From Psychrobacillus sp. FSL H8-0483 (GTDB lineage Bacteria > Bacillota > Bacilli > Bacillales_A > Planococcaceae), in the NCBI RefSeq assembly GCF_038637725.1, contig NZ_CP152052.1:2339501-2403500 (forward strand): a DNA stretch of 64,000 bases. The letters run 5' to 3'. The position numbers were made by a program, and so were the translations under genes. Of the stretch, positions 27,473 through 36,466 are shown piece after piece (within the stretch, counting starts at the first letter, position 1; every line of letters begins with the position of its first letter). The notes below the pieces were generated by a model. That model made no database searches, was not told where the DNA came from, and saw only the letters and a program-made list of their open reading frames with translations.

Positions 27473-28474
27473 ATGAAAAAGTGGTTAATCGTATTATGTT
27501 CATTATTAATACTTGCAGGTTGTAGCAATCCGAAATCAGCATCGGAAACGGAAACGAAAAAGAAAGACACACACTCTCTTAAAAAGGTATCTGTCGTACT
27601 TGATTGGACACCAAACACGAATCATACCGGTTTATATGTGGCAAAAGAAAAAGGCTATTTTGAAGACGAAGGATTAGATGTGGACATCATTATGCCAGGT
27701 GATGCTGGAGCAGATCAGCTTGTGGCTTCAGGCAAATCTGAGTTTGGCATAAGCTATCAAGAATCAATCACACAGGCACGTATACAAGATGTTCCTCTTG
27801 TTTCCATAGCAGCCATCATTCAACATAATACATCTGGTTTTGCCTCACCAGCTGCGAAGAACATTGTTACACCAAAAGACTTTGTAGGTAAAACATATGG
27901 AGGCTGGGGATCACCAGTTGAAAAATCGGTTATTTCTTCCTTGATGCAAAAAGAAAATGCTGATGTAAATAAAGTCTCGTTTGTTAATATGGGAGATACT
28001 GATTTCTTTACAGCTGTGAAACGAGACATCGATTTCGCATGGATTTATTATGGTTGGACTGGTGTAGAGGCAGAGATGCGTGGAGAAAAACTCAATATGG
28101 TCTACTTAACAGACTACTCTGATAAACTTGATTATTACACGCCAGTTCTCGCAACTAATGAAAATATGATTAAAGAAAACCCAGATACAGTAAAAGCTTT
28201 TGTAAAAGCTGTATCCAAGGGGTATGAATTTGCTATTAAAAATCCATCCGATGCTGCCGACATTTTAATTAAAGAAGTGCCTGAATTGGATCCAAAGCTT
28301 GTTAAAAAAAGTCAAGAATGGCTAGCCTCTAAATATCAAGATGATGCACCAAGATGGGGCGAGCAAAAACAAATAGTATGGGAAAATTATGCTTCGTGGA
28401 TGTTTGACAATGGGCTGCTTGAGAAAAAGCTTGATGCCCAAAAAGCATTTACAAATGAATTTTTACCACAATAA
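27473..28474 (+). CDS. thiY: ABC transporter substrate-binding lipoprotein for a thiamine pyrimidine precursor (ThiY-like)
   Basis: 333 residues. Lipoprotein signal MKKWLIVLCSLLILAGCSNP, with Cys at 18. The mature part is an NMT1/THI5-like binding protein: VVLDWTPNTNHTGLYVAKEKG, then IMPGDAGADQLVASGKSEFGIS and YGGWGSPVEKS. ThiY proteins bind N-formyl-4-amino-5-aminomethyl-2-methylpyrimidine for salvage. First gene behind the TPP riboswitch, with AGGAGG before the ATG. Permease and ATPase genes follow. Confidence 0.93.
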   Translation: MKKWLIVLCSLLILAGCSNPKSASETETKKKDTHSLKKVSVVLDWTPNTNHTGLYVAKEKGYFEDEGLDVDIIMPGDAGADQLVASGKSEFGISYQESITQARIQDVPLVSIAAIIQHNTSGFASPAAKNIVTPKDFVGKTYGGWGSPVEKSVISSLMQKENADVNKVSFVNMGDTDFFTAVKRDIDFAWIYYGWTGVEAEMRGEKLNMVYLTDYSDKLDYYTPVLATNENMIKENPDTVKAFVKAVSKGYEFAIKNPSDAADILIKEVPELDPKLVKKSQEWLASKYQDDAPRWGEQKQIVWENYASWMFDNGLLEKKLDAQKAFTNEFLPQ

Positions 28475-28485
28475 GGGGTTATAAT

Positions 28486-28776
28486 ATGACAAATTCACTG
28501 ATCAGTATTCAAATCATACCAAAAACAAAAAATGGAGAAAGTGTTATTCCGTATGTTGATGAAGCAATCCGAGTGATACAAGAGTCCGGGGTAAAATTTG
28601 AGGTACATCCTCTCGAAACAACAATGGAAGGCGATTTACAGCAATTACTTCAGGTTATCACGAAAATGAACGATCGCATGATTGAGATGGGAAGCAGTAA
28701 CGTTATCTCCCAAATAAAAGTATTGTACCAGCCATCAGGCATCTTAATGGATCAACTTACGGAGAAATATAGATAA
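28486..28776 (+). CDS. MTH1187/YkoF-type thiamine-binding protein
   Basis: 96 residues, a small ferredoxin-like fold protein: ISIQIIPKTKNGESVIPYVD, then VHPLETTMEGDLQQLLQVI and a C-terminal VISQIKVLYQPSG. These fit the MTH1187/YkoF thiamine-binding family; YkoF itself has two such units, this protein one. It may bind a thiamine precursor in the cytoplasm and hand it on, or act as a sensor. GGGGT precedes the ATG; its stop overlaps the next ATG by one base. Confidence 0.82.
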   Translation: MTNSLISIQIIPKTKNGESVIPYVDEAIRVIQESGVKFEVHPLETTMEGDLQQLLQVITKMNDRMIEMGSSNVISQIKVLYQPSGILMDQLTEKYR

Positions 28777-29543
28777 TGATGAAAATCGTATCGAAAGGGT
28801 GGAGACCATTACTGGTTCTCCTCCTTTTATTCATTGTATGGGAAACGATTGTGATTAAATTTAGAATTCCTAGTTGGCTCTTACCCTCTCCGACAAAAAT
28901 ATTTTATGAAGGTTTCGATGGTTGGTCCAATTTTTACCCACATTTATTATCAACCATCAAACTATCCTTACTCGGATTTGCACTAGGTTTACTAATCGGT
29001 TTACTTACGGCTATTTTATTGCACTTGTTCCCTTTCATTCGGGAATCGATTTATCCGTTACTAATCATCTCACAAAACATTCCAATTATTGTATTGGCCC
29101 CTCTTTTAGTGATTTGGTTTGGCTTTGGATTATTACCAAAAATAATCGTCATCACGCTCGTTTGCTTTTTTCCAATCACGGTTGCCGCATTAGATGGTTT
29201 TAAGCAAACTTCCAATGAATTAAAGCATTACATGATTATGGCAGGTGCGTCGAAAAAGCAATTATTTTGGAAGCTAGAGCTTCCCTATGCACTTCCTTCA
29301 CTATTTTCAGGTTTGAAAATATCCGCAACCTACAGTGTTATGGGGGCAGTTATTTCTGAATGGCTTGGAGCGAAGGATGGTATCGGTGTTTATATGACCC
29401 TCGCCTCCTCATCCTTTCGAACAGATAGAGTATTTGTGGCCATATTTGCTATTGTGACATTAAGTTTATTATTTTTTTCTTTAATTGTTCTTATTGAGCG
29501 CTGGCTTGTTCGGTGGCAGTTGAAAGGGGCGAAATGGAAGTGA
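28776..29543 (+). CDS. thiX: ABC transporter permease (ThiX-like)
   Basis: 255 residues, about six membrane helices. The EAA-type loop ELKHYMIMAGASKKQLFWKLELPYALPSL (from about 147) contacts the ATPase. It resembles the SsuC/TauC-type permeases used with NMT1/THI5-like binding proteins. With thiY and thiZ it forms a complete importer for the pyrimidine precursor of thiamine. Confidence 0.92.
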   Translation: MMKIVSKGWRPLLVLLLLFIVWETIVIKFRIPSWLLPSPTKIFYEGFDGWSNFYPHLLSTIKLSLLGFALGLLIGLLTAILLHLFPFIRESIYPLLIISQNIPIIVLAPLLVIWFGFGLLPKIIVITLVCFFPITVAALDGFKQTSNELKHYMIMAGASKKQLFWKLELPYALPSLFSGLKISATYSVMGAVISEWLGAKDGIGVYMTLASSSFRTDRVFVAIFAIVTLSLLFFSLIVLIERWLVRWQLKGAKWK

Positions 29544-30280
29544 GTCATCTTACGGTTTCCAATATTTCTATGCAATTTGACAAAAATGAAGTTATCAAGA
29601 ATCTCGCATTCACAGTTGAAGAGAATGAGTTTGTTTCGATTATTGGGCCGTCAGGTAGTGGGAAAAGTACTATTTTCAGTCTTATCGGAGGAATCCTCTC
29701 ACCAGATAAAGGCACCATTCACTTAGATCATCAAGTCATTAACGGGAAACGGGGGTTTATTAGCTATATGCCACAAACCCCTTCTCTCCTTCCTTGGAGA
29801 ACGATTCTTGAAAATGTATTACTAGGGCAAGAACTTCAAGGAAAAACAGAAAAAGAAGCAGCATTAGAAATGATCGATATCGCAGGATTAACGGGTTATG
29901 AAAATGCGTATCCTCATGAATTATCAGGTGGTATGAAGCAAAGGGCTTCCTTTATTCGAGCATTATTAAGTCCACAATCCATCATTTGCTTGGACGAACC
30001 TTTTTCTGCCTTAGATGAATTAACACGGCTTGATATGCAAAAATGGCTTTTATCTATTTGGGAAGAACATCGAAGAACTATCCTTTTTGTGACACATAAT
30101 ATTGAAGAAGCATTATTTCTATCTGACCGAATTATTGTTTTATCCAATAAACCTTCTCAAGTGGCAGCCGAATTTCACGTTCCTTTTTCACGTCCAAGAG
30201 AGGAAAGTCTATATCTAGAAGACGAGTTCTTAGAATGGAAAAGGAAAATTTACTATTCCCTCAAAAAAACAGGAGAGTGA
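29534..30280 (+). CDS. thiZ: ABC transporter ATPase (ThiZ-like)
   Basis: 248 residues from the ATG at 29534, overlapping the permease by ten bases; AAAGGGG lies upstream, and the longer GTG reading lacks a site. Walker A GPSGSGKST, Q-loop MPQTPS, signature LSGGMKQRASF, Walker B IICLDEPFSALD and H-loop VTHNIEEA are all intact. SsuB/TauB type, energising the ThiXY importer. Confidence 0.93.
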   Translation: MEVSHLTVSNISMQFDKNEVIKNLAFTVEENEFVSIIGPSGSGKSTIFSLIGGILSPDKGTIHLDHQVINGKRGFISYMPQTPSLLPWRTILENVLLGQELQGKTEKEAALEMIDIAGLTGYENAYPHELSGGMKQRASFIRALLSPQSIICLDEPFSALDELTRLDMQKWLLSIWEEHRRTILFVTHNIEEALFLSDRIIVLSNKPSQVAAEFHVPFSRPREESLYLEDEFLEWKRKIYYSLKKTGE

Positions 30281-30285
30281 TTAAG

Positions 30286-31059
30286 TTGCTAAAAATGATT
30301 GATGCACATATTCACTTAGATCATTATAACGATCAAGAAATAAAGGATATCATTGAAAGGGACTCATCTTTAGAAGCACTAATATCCGTTTCTTTTGATT
30401 TAGACTCAAGTAAAAAAAATAAAGAGCTTGCCAAAATATTCTCAAAGGTGAAGCCTGCTTTTGGCTATCATCCTGAGCAAACGCCCCCTACGGAGAAGCA
30501 AATGGATGAACTTTTCAGTTGGATAAAGAGCAATCAAAATGACATGGTTGCAGTTGGTGAAGTAGGGCTTCCTTATTATTTAAGAAAAGAACAAAAACTA
30601 TCGACACTTCAACGCAGCCAGTACATTGAACTATTAGAAGCATTTATTAAACTAAGTAAGGAATTAGAAAAACCTATCGTCCTTCATGCTGTTTATGAAG
30701 ATGCACCCATCGTTTGTGACCTTTTGGAGAGATATTCCGTTCCAAAAGCCCATTTTCATTGGTTCAAAGGTGATTCCAAAACGATTCTTCGAATGGCAGA
30801 AAACGGGTACTACATTTCTGTCACACCCGATGTTTTGTATGAGGAGGAGATTCAACAGCTCGTTCAATCCTATCCACTTCAGCAAATCATGGTCGAAACA
30901 GATGGTCCATGGCCGTTTGAAGGACCTTTTACCGGAAAGATGACTCATCCCTCCATGATAAAAGAATCTATTAAAACGATATCCGATATAAAAAAGCTTT
31001 CAATTGATGAAGTTTATTATCAAATTTTTTATAATACTAAATCATTCTTTTCTATTTAA
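30286..31059 (+). CDS. TatD-family metal-dependent hydrolase in the TPP operon
   Basis: 257 residues. A TTG at 30286 follows AGGAG by ten bases; the ATG at 30295 is the alternative. Metal ligands of TatD proteins are all there: DAHIHLDH, GEVGLPYY, IVLHAVYED, AHFHWFKG and VETDGPWPF. TatD enzymes are often called DNases, but others are amidohydrolases or nucleotidases. As the last gene of a riboswitch-controlled pyrimidine uptake operon, it may act on the imported precursor, for instance by removing a formyl or amide group (inference). Six bases separate it from thiZ. Confidence 0.85.
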   Translation: MLKMIDAHIHLDHYNDQEIKDIIERDSSLEALISVSFDLDSSKKNKELAKIFSKVKPAFGYHPEQTPPTEKQMDELFSWIKSNQNDMVAVGEVGLPYYLRKEQKLSTLQRSQYIELLEAFIKLSKELEKPIVLHAVYEDAPIVCDLLERYSVPKAHFHWFKGDSKTILRMAENGYYISVTPDVLYEEEIQQLVQSYPLQQIMVETDGPWPFEGPFTGKMTHPSMIKESIKTISDIKKLSIDEVYYQIFYNTKSFFSI

Positions 31060-31062
31060 TGA

Positions 31063-31352
31063 AGAAGGAATACAGCTTGCTCTTATTAATGGAGCAATAT
31101 CAAAAATTAAGAGAGAGTACCAAAACACTGGAGAAGGATTACCACCTTCTCCTATTGTTTCTCTATACGAAATTAAGAGAGAAACAAAACCTGTCAGTTC
31201 ATAAAAAAGAAACTGTTAAGTTGATTGTTGAGAATAACAAGCCTATAGCTCATGTGATAACGAAAATACATTTCATAGATGGATCAAAAAATATAGCCAG
31301 GAACCTCTCTTTTAGGAAACTATCGCCATCTAACTATATTGAATCACCCTAA
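31063..31352 (+). pseudogene. Degenerate coding fragment after the TatD gene
   Basis: The frame ending at 31204 reads a plausible amphipathic segment (LALINGAISKIKREYQNTGE, then GLPPSPIVSLYEIKRE), while the +1 frame takes over with KKETVKLIVENNKPIAHVI and ends at 31352. No ribosome binding site precedes either reading. It looks like one short gene broken by a frameshift near 31200, possibly lacking its start. No family recognised. Confidence 0.4.
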
Positions 31353-31645
31353 TTAATACGACAAATATAAAGTATTTTCCATTTGCAAGGAATGTACGAA
31401 AACAAAGTCTTTTGCATTTTCTCCATCACATCGATACGATATTTCCAATACAACTTTTGCACCAACCAGCTTTTCTGAATTACTTAAGTAAATATTCCCC
31501 CTATGTTGCTTTGCATAGTTTTTGGCAATATATAGACCGATTCCATAATGTTTTTTTGAATTTCTACTCTTATCTCCTCTATAAAACTGCTCTGTAGCTG
31601 AATTCATTTCTTCTTTTGTAAATCCTCTTCCTGAGACTGTTCATT
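31353..31645 (-). pseudogene. Remnant of a sensor histidine kinase (ATPase domain only)
   Basis: The reading from 31645 down is VSGRGFTKEEMNSATEQFYR, then GDKSRNSKKHYGIGLYIAKN and GNIYLSNSE-GAKVVLEI: the G1, F and G2 boxes of a histidine kinase HATPase domain. An in-frame stop lies just upstream and no start or phosphoacceptor domain is present. A 33-bp repeat copy begins 12 bases beyond the break, so the loss may be linked to arrival of the uraA segment. Confidence 0.75.
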
Positions 31646-31656
31646 TGACAAAGCCC

Positions 31657-31689
31657 AAAACCGCACTTACTTAAGATACGGTTCACCGT
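31657..31689 (+). repeat. 33-bp direct repeat, left copy, flanking uraA
   Basis: AAAACC-CA-TTACTTA-GATACGGTTCACCGT, identical at 30 of 33 positions to 33118-33150. The end ACGGTTCACCGT is itself nearly palindromic. Confidence 0.8.
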
Positions 31690-31800
31690 TATGAATCTAA
31701 ATGAGGGTTTTATTTTCCTAGTGTAGATGTTAAATTGTGCTTTACTCTCCTTGTAATTATCTCCATCTACAGAAAACACAAAATATCATTCAGTATTATT

Positions 31801-31828
31801 CTTTAATTTTTATTCTAAAAATTAAAAA
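31801..31828. other. AT-rich perfect hairpin before uraA
   Basis: TTTAATTTTT / AAAAATTAAA stem with an ATTCT loop, 45 bases before the uraA start. It may be a weak terminator for incoming transcripts; it does not resemble a PyrR-binding attenuator. Confidence 0.4.
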
Positions 31829-31872
31829 GGAGAAATAACATATAGCAAGACAATAGTAAAGGGGGGACACGT

Positions 31873-33039
31873 TTGAAAAATTTTTTTCGCACGATACCAT
31901 TATCTTTACAGCATTTGTTAGCAATGTTTGGTGCAACAGTTTTGGTTCCAGCACTAACCGGTCTTGATCCAGGAAGTGCACTTATTGCCAGCGGTTTAGG
32001 AACCCTGATTTTCCATCTTATTACACGTGGAAAGGTTCCTACGTATCTAGGTTCATCCTTCGCTTTTATTGCTCCGCTTGCATTGTATGTGGGGGAGTTA
32101 AATTCACCAGGTCAAGCAGTTGCAGGTCTTATCAGCGTTTCCATTGTTTATGCCATTGTATCTATTATCATTTCAGTTGTCGGTTTTGAAAAAGTCCGAA
32201 AAGTAATTCCTGCAGTTGTCGTCGGACCGGTTGTAAGTATAATCGGTCTTTCGCTGGCAACTACTGCGGTGACCAACATGGCTTCTACCCAATGGGATGT
32301 CGCTATCGTCAGCCTTCTTGCGGCGATCATTGCTACGCTTGCAGGAACTAAGATGATCCGCCTCTTCCCGCTCATAATTGGTCTTGCAGTAGGGTATGCT
32401 TATGCTGCGATGCGTGGATTTGTTGATTTTGATACCATCGCCAGCGCACCTGCCTTTACTCTTCCACATTTCGTCATGCCGGAATTCACATGGGTTGTAA
32501 TCCTCGGAATGGCGCCGATTGCCCTGGTTACCATCATCGAAGACCTTGGACATATGTTTGTACTAAATGAGATTACAGGAAAAGAAGTGACAAAGGATCC
32601 TGGATTTTCAAGCATCCTATGGGGGAATGGCCTTGCAACATTAATCTCCGGCTTCATCGGTGGACCTGCACAAACTACTTACGCGGAAAATCTCGGGGTT
32701 CTAGCCATCACACGCCAGTTTTCAAGTAGGATTATTCAGGGTGCTGCTGTTCTTGCGATTCTTCTTGGTTTGTTCGGTAAAGTTGGAGCTGTTATCCAAT
32801 CCATTCCAGTTGCAGTGATGGGCGGAATATGTATCTTGTTGTTTGGTATGATCGCAGGAATGGGGATCCGTCACATCATTGAAGAAAATGTTAGTCTGGC
32901 TAATATGAAAAATTTAGTCATCGTCGCAATTATCTTTATCATCGGGGTTGGATATGCCCACGGTATCGCCTACGCCACGCTTGCCGGATTGCTCATCCAT
33001 TGGTTCGTACCTGATTTTACGACAAAGAACGAAAATTAG
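31873..33039 (+). CDS. uraA: Uracil permease (NCS2 family)
   Basis: 388 residues from a TTG with AAGGGGGG upstream; somewhat shorter than the usual 430 but with both termini recognisable. [20 protein letters not shown] opens helix 1; [15 protein letters not shown] is the helix 3 uracil-site segment, [12 protein letters not shown] holds helix 8 Glu, and [19 protein letters not shown] the helix 10 Glu. Proton-coupled uracil uptake. It is not beside pyr genes here and is bracketed by a 33-bp direct repeat. Confidence 0.93.
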   Translation: MKNFFRTIPLSLQHLLAMFGATVLVPALTGLDPGSALIASGLGTLIFHLITRGKVPTYLGSSFAFIAPLALYVGELNSPGQAVAGLISVSIVYAIVSIIISVVGFEKVRKVIPAVVVGPVVSIIGLSLATTAVTNMASTQWDVAIVSLLAAIIATLAGTKMIRLFPLIIGLAVGYAYAAMRGFVDFDTIASAPAFTLPHFVMPEFTWVVILGMAPIALVTIIEDLGHMFVLNEITGKEVTKDPGFSSILWGNGLATLISGFIGGPAQTTYAENLGVLAITRQFSSRIIQGAAVLAILLGLFGKVGAVIQSIPVAVMGGICILLFGMIAGMGIRHIIEENVSLANMKNLVIVAIIFIIGVGYAHGIAYATLAGLLIHWFVPDFTTKNEN

Positions 33040-33042
33040 AAT

Positions 33043-33083
33043 AAAAAGGCCATTCCACAACACTTGAAGCGGAATGGCTTTTT
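33043..33083 (+). terminator. Terminator after uraA
   Basis: GCCATTCC / GGAATGGC stem with A5 before and U5 after, four bases after the stop. Confidence 0.88.
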
Positions 33084-33117
33084 ATTTGTAAGGCAAACAA
33101 CTCGGTCAAAGGCAATT

Positions 33118-33150
33118 AAAACCTCATTTACTTATGATACGGTTCACCGT
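33118..33150 (+). repeat. 33-bp direct repeat, right copy, flanking uraA
   Basis: See 31657-31689; same orientation, 1.46 kb apart. The gap to 33354 otherwise shows nothing clear. Confidence 0.8.
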
Positions 33151-33354
33151 ACAACATATGAAAAGCTTATAATTGATTAATTTAATTAGTTCCCGGACCA
33201 CAGTCGCCTTGTTGAAAACCTGGAACATATACATCTCAAAACTAGTAATAGGAGCTCCATTAGAACTAAGTCCTGTGATTTGACCCCGACACCTGCTCTC
33301 AATAGAAGACATTTAATAGACGTTCTTTAATAGACAAGTATTCATCTCGAGATG

Positions 33355-33816
33355 CTACTCATCCTCTATTTGGAAATATAATTCTTCGCCGTCAGTTACA
33401 ACAGTTATATCCCAAATATCCCTTTCAGCTGAGTAATTTATCTTTTTTATTGCAGGTACCAATAACTCTTCCTGTTCACTTAACAATAATTTTATGACAT
33501 CTTGCTCTGATAAATCTGCTTTATTCGGTTTATTAGAACCTAAAACTTTAACGCGATTTGATCTAGCTTGTCCAGGATAGGATTCTTCAATATTGTTGTA
33601 GTATGCTTTCACTTTTTGTCCCAATTCATAGTTCTTATCATTTGTAGATATCCAAACCGCATCATAATGCTCATTGGATTTTTTTGATTCACCATACGTA
33701 ACTGATTCAGGATTAACTATGAGTATTCGTCCATCTTCTTTATCGACAATATAACCTTCAACACTTGAACAACCTGTTAATACTAATAAAATAAAGATTA
33801 GATTTCTCTTTTTCAT
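33355..33816 (-). CDS. DUF3221 (YobA-like) lipoprotein
   Basis: 153 residues from the ATG at 33816, which has AGGAGAAGG upstream; the longer frame has none. A short lipoprotein signal MKKRNLIFILLVLTGCSS (Cys at about 16) is followed by EGYIVDKEDGRILIVNP, HYDAVWIST and ELGQKVKAYYN, the pattern of DUF3221, a small OB-like domain. Function unknown; such lipoproteins sit on the outer face of the membrane. Confidence 0.85.
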   Translation of the reverse strand: MKKRNLIFILLVLTGCSSVEGYIVDKEDGRILIVNPESVTYGESKKSNEHYDAVWISTNDKNYELGQKVKAYYNNIEESYPGQARSNRVKVLGSNKPNKADLSEQDVIKLLLSEQEELLVPAIKKINYSAERDIWDITVVTDGEELYFQIEDE

Positions 33817-33931
33817 AGAACCTTCTCCTATTTGACCTAACCCATCAAGTGTTCCCATAAATAATTAGATGAATTTTTAGAACCACTCATTCATGTACAT
33901 GGGTATGATGCAGATCTTATGAAAATTATAT

Positions 33932-34702
33932 TTATTTATCTTTCTTGTTCAACTCATTAATCAGTTGAATTGCTTCATCGATATGAGACACATCAAAAAT
34001 TTGCATGTTTACGTTATGTTCCTTTTGAATTCTTGCTGCTTCTTCCGCATTTTCACTCGGTATAATCATATAGGAATAACCAGATACTTCGGCAATTTGT
34101 ATTTTATCTTTTACAAGGCCTATTGGTAACACGTCTCCCGTTTTACTAATTGCCCCAGTAACTGCAAAAGATAAATCACTTTGCAAATCACCTCTTATAA
34201 TGAGCCCGATTAACGCTAGACCTAACCCTGCACTATTTCCTCCAATATGATCTCGATTTAAAAATTCATTTATAGATGCATCTTCTTGGCCTAAGTAATG
34301 ATTCACACTTTCTCTCATTTGTTCTAATTCATTTTTCTTAAGATGAAGCCAAACCAATAATTGCCGGTTTTTACTTCCGTAAAGATCTAAATTGGTAAAC
34401 TCCATAATATCTAAAAATTGTATATGTTGTTTGTTTAAATGATCCTCAACGGCTTGCTTACTCTCCATGTTTTTAAAATCTACACTATTTACCCCTACTA
34501 AGTAGATTCCTGTGTTTCCGAATATGCTTGTTGGTTCATTATAAAGAAAAACCCTGTGTGTGTTTCCTTCATAAAATATAAGTGGTAGTTCGAAACAAAT
34601 CAGCAAGAGCATGATGTAAGTAGGAAGCGTGATTTTTCGTTTATATCTATACTTTTTTCGAAGCACAATGCGAACAATTAATAAGAGGATGAGGCTAAGC
34701 AA
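33932..34702 (-). CDS. Membrane-anchored Lon-like (S16) protease, start uncertain
   Basis: 256 residues from a TTG at 34702, but the same frame stays open for 52 more codons to 34858 and encodes further hydrophobic sequence (SAPYIVSGFFTLLYYGIFLY, LQDVIGGISFVFLLLLSL). The protein thus probably begins near 34830 with three helices; no ATG, GTG or TTG with a ribosome site is seen there, so the start is unresolved or lost. The C-terminal Lon-type domain has the nucleophile Ser in GGNSAGLGLAL and the Lys in GLVKDKIQIAE. Related to YlbL-type proteases without PDZ domain. Substrate unknown. Confidence 0.75.
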   Translation of the reverse strand: MLSLILLLIVRIVLRKKYRYKRKITLPTYIMLLLICFELPLIFYEGNTHRVFLYNEPTSIFGNTGIYLVGVNSVDFKNMESKQAVEDHLNKQHIQFLDIMEFTNLDLYGSKNRQLLVWLHLKKNELEQMRESVNHYLGQEDASINEFLNRDHIGGNSAGLGLALIGLIIRGDLQSDLSFAVTGAISKTGDVLPIGLVKDKIQIAEVSGYSYMIIPSENAEEAARIQKEHNVNMQIFDVSHIDEAIQLINELNKKDK

Positions 34703-35132
34703 TAATAAAAAGACAAATGAAATTCCACCGATAACATCTTGAAGATATAGATATAAAAATATGCCATAATAGAGTAACGTAAAAAAGCCAGAAACGATAT
34801 AAGGTGCACTTTTTTTGCGATTAAGGATCTTTCCTTCACCCTTTCCTTTAGTATTAGTCTATTTCTCAATTCTAGAAAGACTCTGAAAAACCTTTAACGC
34901 CAACTGAGGATTTTATTCGAAAGATTATATTTGGAATTTAACCTATATCAGTTGTTTTTGCGAAATCGGAAAATCTAACTTATTTCAAGCGTCCCTTTAC
35001 TTATGTATATGCTTAAAGTGTATTATATGAGTCCATGAGTTCCCTACTATAGAGCCAACTTTCTAAATTGATCTCATCGTATAAATGATTCAGGAAAAAT
35101 CATGCTAAAGCATGTGAATACCTATTTCTTCT

Positions 35133-35578
35133 GAAATCGAAAATGCAAAAACGGATATACAAAATAGATATAACGAAGTACATAAAAGAATCAAGATCTC
35201 TATCTCAAATCCTAGATTTCTTTCTAAATCCAGCTGCATCTATTCAACAATCGCTTTGGAACAAGAAGTGTTATCTGAAAAAGGGGGGAAATTGATTTAG
35301 GAATTGCAGGACCTCCAATAGAAGATGAAGCAATTGAGAGTTGCGTATTAATGTAAGAAGAAATTGTGTTAGTTAATCCGAAAAATCACCGATTTGCCAA
35401 TAGAACAACTATTGATATAGAGGAAGTGGCTTCAGAATCATTTATACCCCCTGCAGGATATGACGAATATAAAAACACGGTCAATAAGCTATTTCAATCT
35501 GCAGGGTTCAACGAAGTTTGGAATGAACTCCTTCAAATAAAGAATCTTCATTACCATCTAAATTTGGGAAAGATTTGA
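35133..35578 (+). pseudogene. LysR-family regulator remnant
   Basis: Pieces of the substrate-binding domain can be read: QNRYNEVHKRIKISISNP, then after a frameshift near 35290 IDLGIAGPPIEDEAIESCVL, an in-frame TAA at 35354, and EEIVLVNPKNHRF, SFIPPAGYDEYKNTVNKLF. The DNA-binding domain is missing. The pattern is that of a decayed LysR regulator. The stretch 34870-35130 before it shows nothing clear. Confidence 0.75.
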
Positions 35579-35623
35579 TTTAAAAAATAAAAAACTATAA
35601 TACAGGTTAAAATTTGTTATTCT

Positions 35624-35647
35624 AACAAACAGACCTGTTGGTATGTT
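35624..35647. promoter_or_regulatory. Candidate TetR operator
   Basis: Inverted repeat AACAAAC (35624-35630) and GTATGTT (35641-35647) with AGACCTGTTG between, 18 bases before the TetR gene; TATAAT is at 35596-35601. The AGACC core recalls LmrA/YxaF boxes. Autoregulation is inferred. Confidence 0.4.
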
Positions 35648-35665
35648 AGGAGAAATACATCAAAT

Positions 35666-36247
35666 ATGGATACAAAATTGCTATTGATTGATACTGCTAC
35701 AATGCTTTTTCAGCAAAAAGGCTACAAAAGTATAGGACTCAATGAAATCTTAAAAGCATGTAACGTTACTAAAGGAGCCCTTTATCACCATTTTCCAAAT
35801 GGAAAAGAAGAACTGTTAATTACGTGTTTACAGGGATTAAACGAAGCTATTACCACAGATATCGAAGCTATTTTCAGTAGGCATCTATCGACTAAAGATG
35901 CCACTCTATCAATGATTGATACATTAATTCACAAATTTGAAAAAGACGGTACCATTACTGGCTATACATTTAGCAGCATTGTCAGTGAAATGGCCACGAT
36001 GAGTGAACCTGTCCGCAATGCTTGTAGTGCGCTATATGAAAACATTCAATATATTTACTGTGCGAAACTTCTATCAGAAGGCTTTTCAAATGAATCAGCT
36101 TCCGCTATTTCTTTGATGATGACTGCTTTGATTGAAGGTGCGATGATGCTTTGTTTAACGCAAAAATCAACAGATCCATTAAAAACGATTGCCAAACTAT
36201 TACCGAATTTATTAAAGTCGTGTGAACAAGGTAGCCAGTCTGTTTAA
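35666..36247 (+). CDS. TetR-family regulator (LmrA/YxaF type)
   Basis: 193 residues. N-terminal HTH at about 5-55 (DTATMLFQQKGYKSIGLNEI, then CNVTKGALYHHFPNGKEELL), followed by a ligand-binding all-helical domain resembling LmrA/YxaF regulators, which control drug efflux or quercetin-type oxygenase genes. No obvious target gene lies next to it except the aldolase gene 300 bases downstream. AGGAGA precedes the ATG by a long spacing of about 12. Confidence 0.88.
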   Translation: MDTKLLLIDTATMLFQQKGYKSIGLNEILKACNVTKGALYHHFPNGKEELLITCLQGLNEAITTDIEAIFSRHLSTKDATLSMIDTLIHKFEKDGTITGYTFSSIVSEMATMSEPVRNACSALYENIQYIYCAKLLSEGFSNESASAISLMMTALIEGAMMLCLTQKSTDPLKTIAKLLPNLLKSCEQGSQSV

Positions 36248-36466
36248 AATAATCAAAAAAAATTTCTATATTTCAAGATTTTTTTAGTTGCTACCAGTAC
36301 ATACGTCCACATTTTAGACACAATGAGAGATGTAATATCGAAAAAACATTACTTCTCCCCCTTCTTCTTACACAATATAACAAAATCGTTATGCAAAAGT
36401 TGCGTAAAATAGTATTTATATTTTTTCGTAAAATGTGCCATACTATTTAAATTAAATCAAATTGCA

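Noticed and set aside
31690-31872. PyrR-type attenuator before uraA
   Set aside because: No conserved PyrR binding loop; only an AT-rich hairpin is seen.
32173-32553. 126-codon antisense frame inside uraA
   Set aside because: It is a shadow of uraA: no ribosome site, charged low-complexity reading, and the plus-strand permease is clear.
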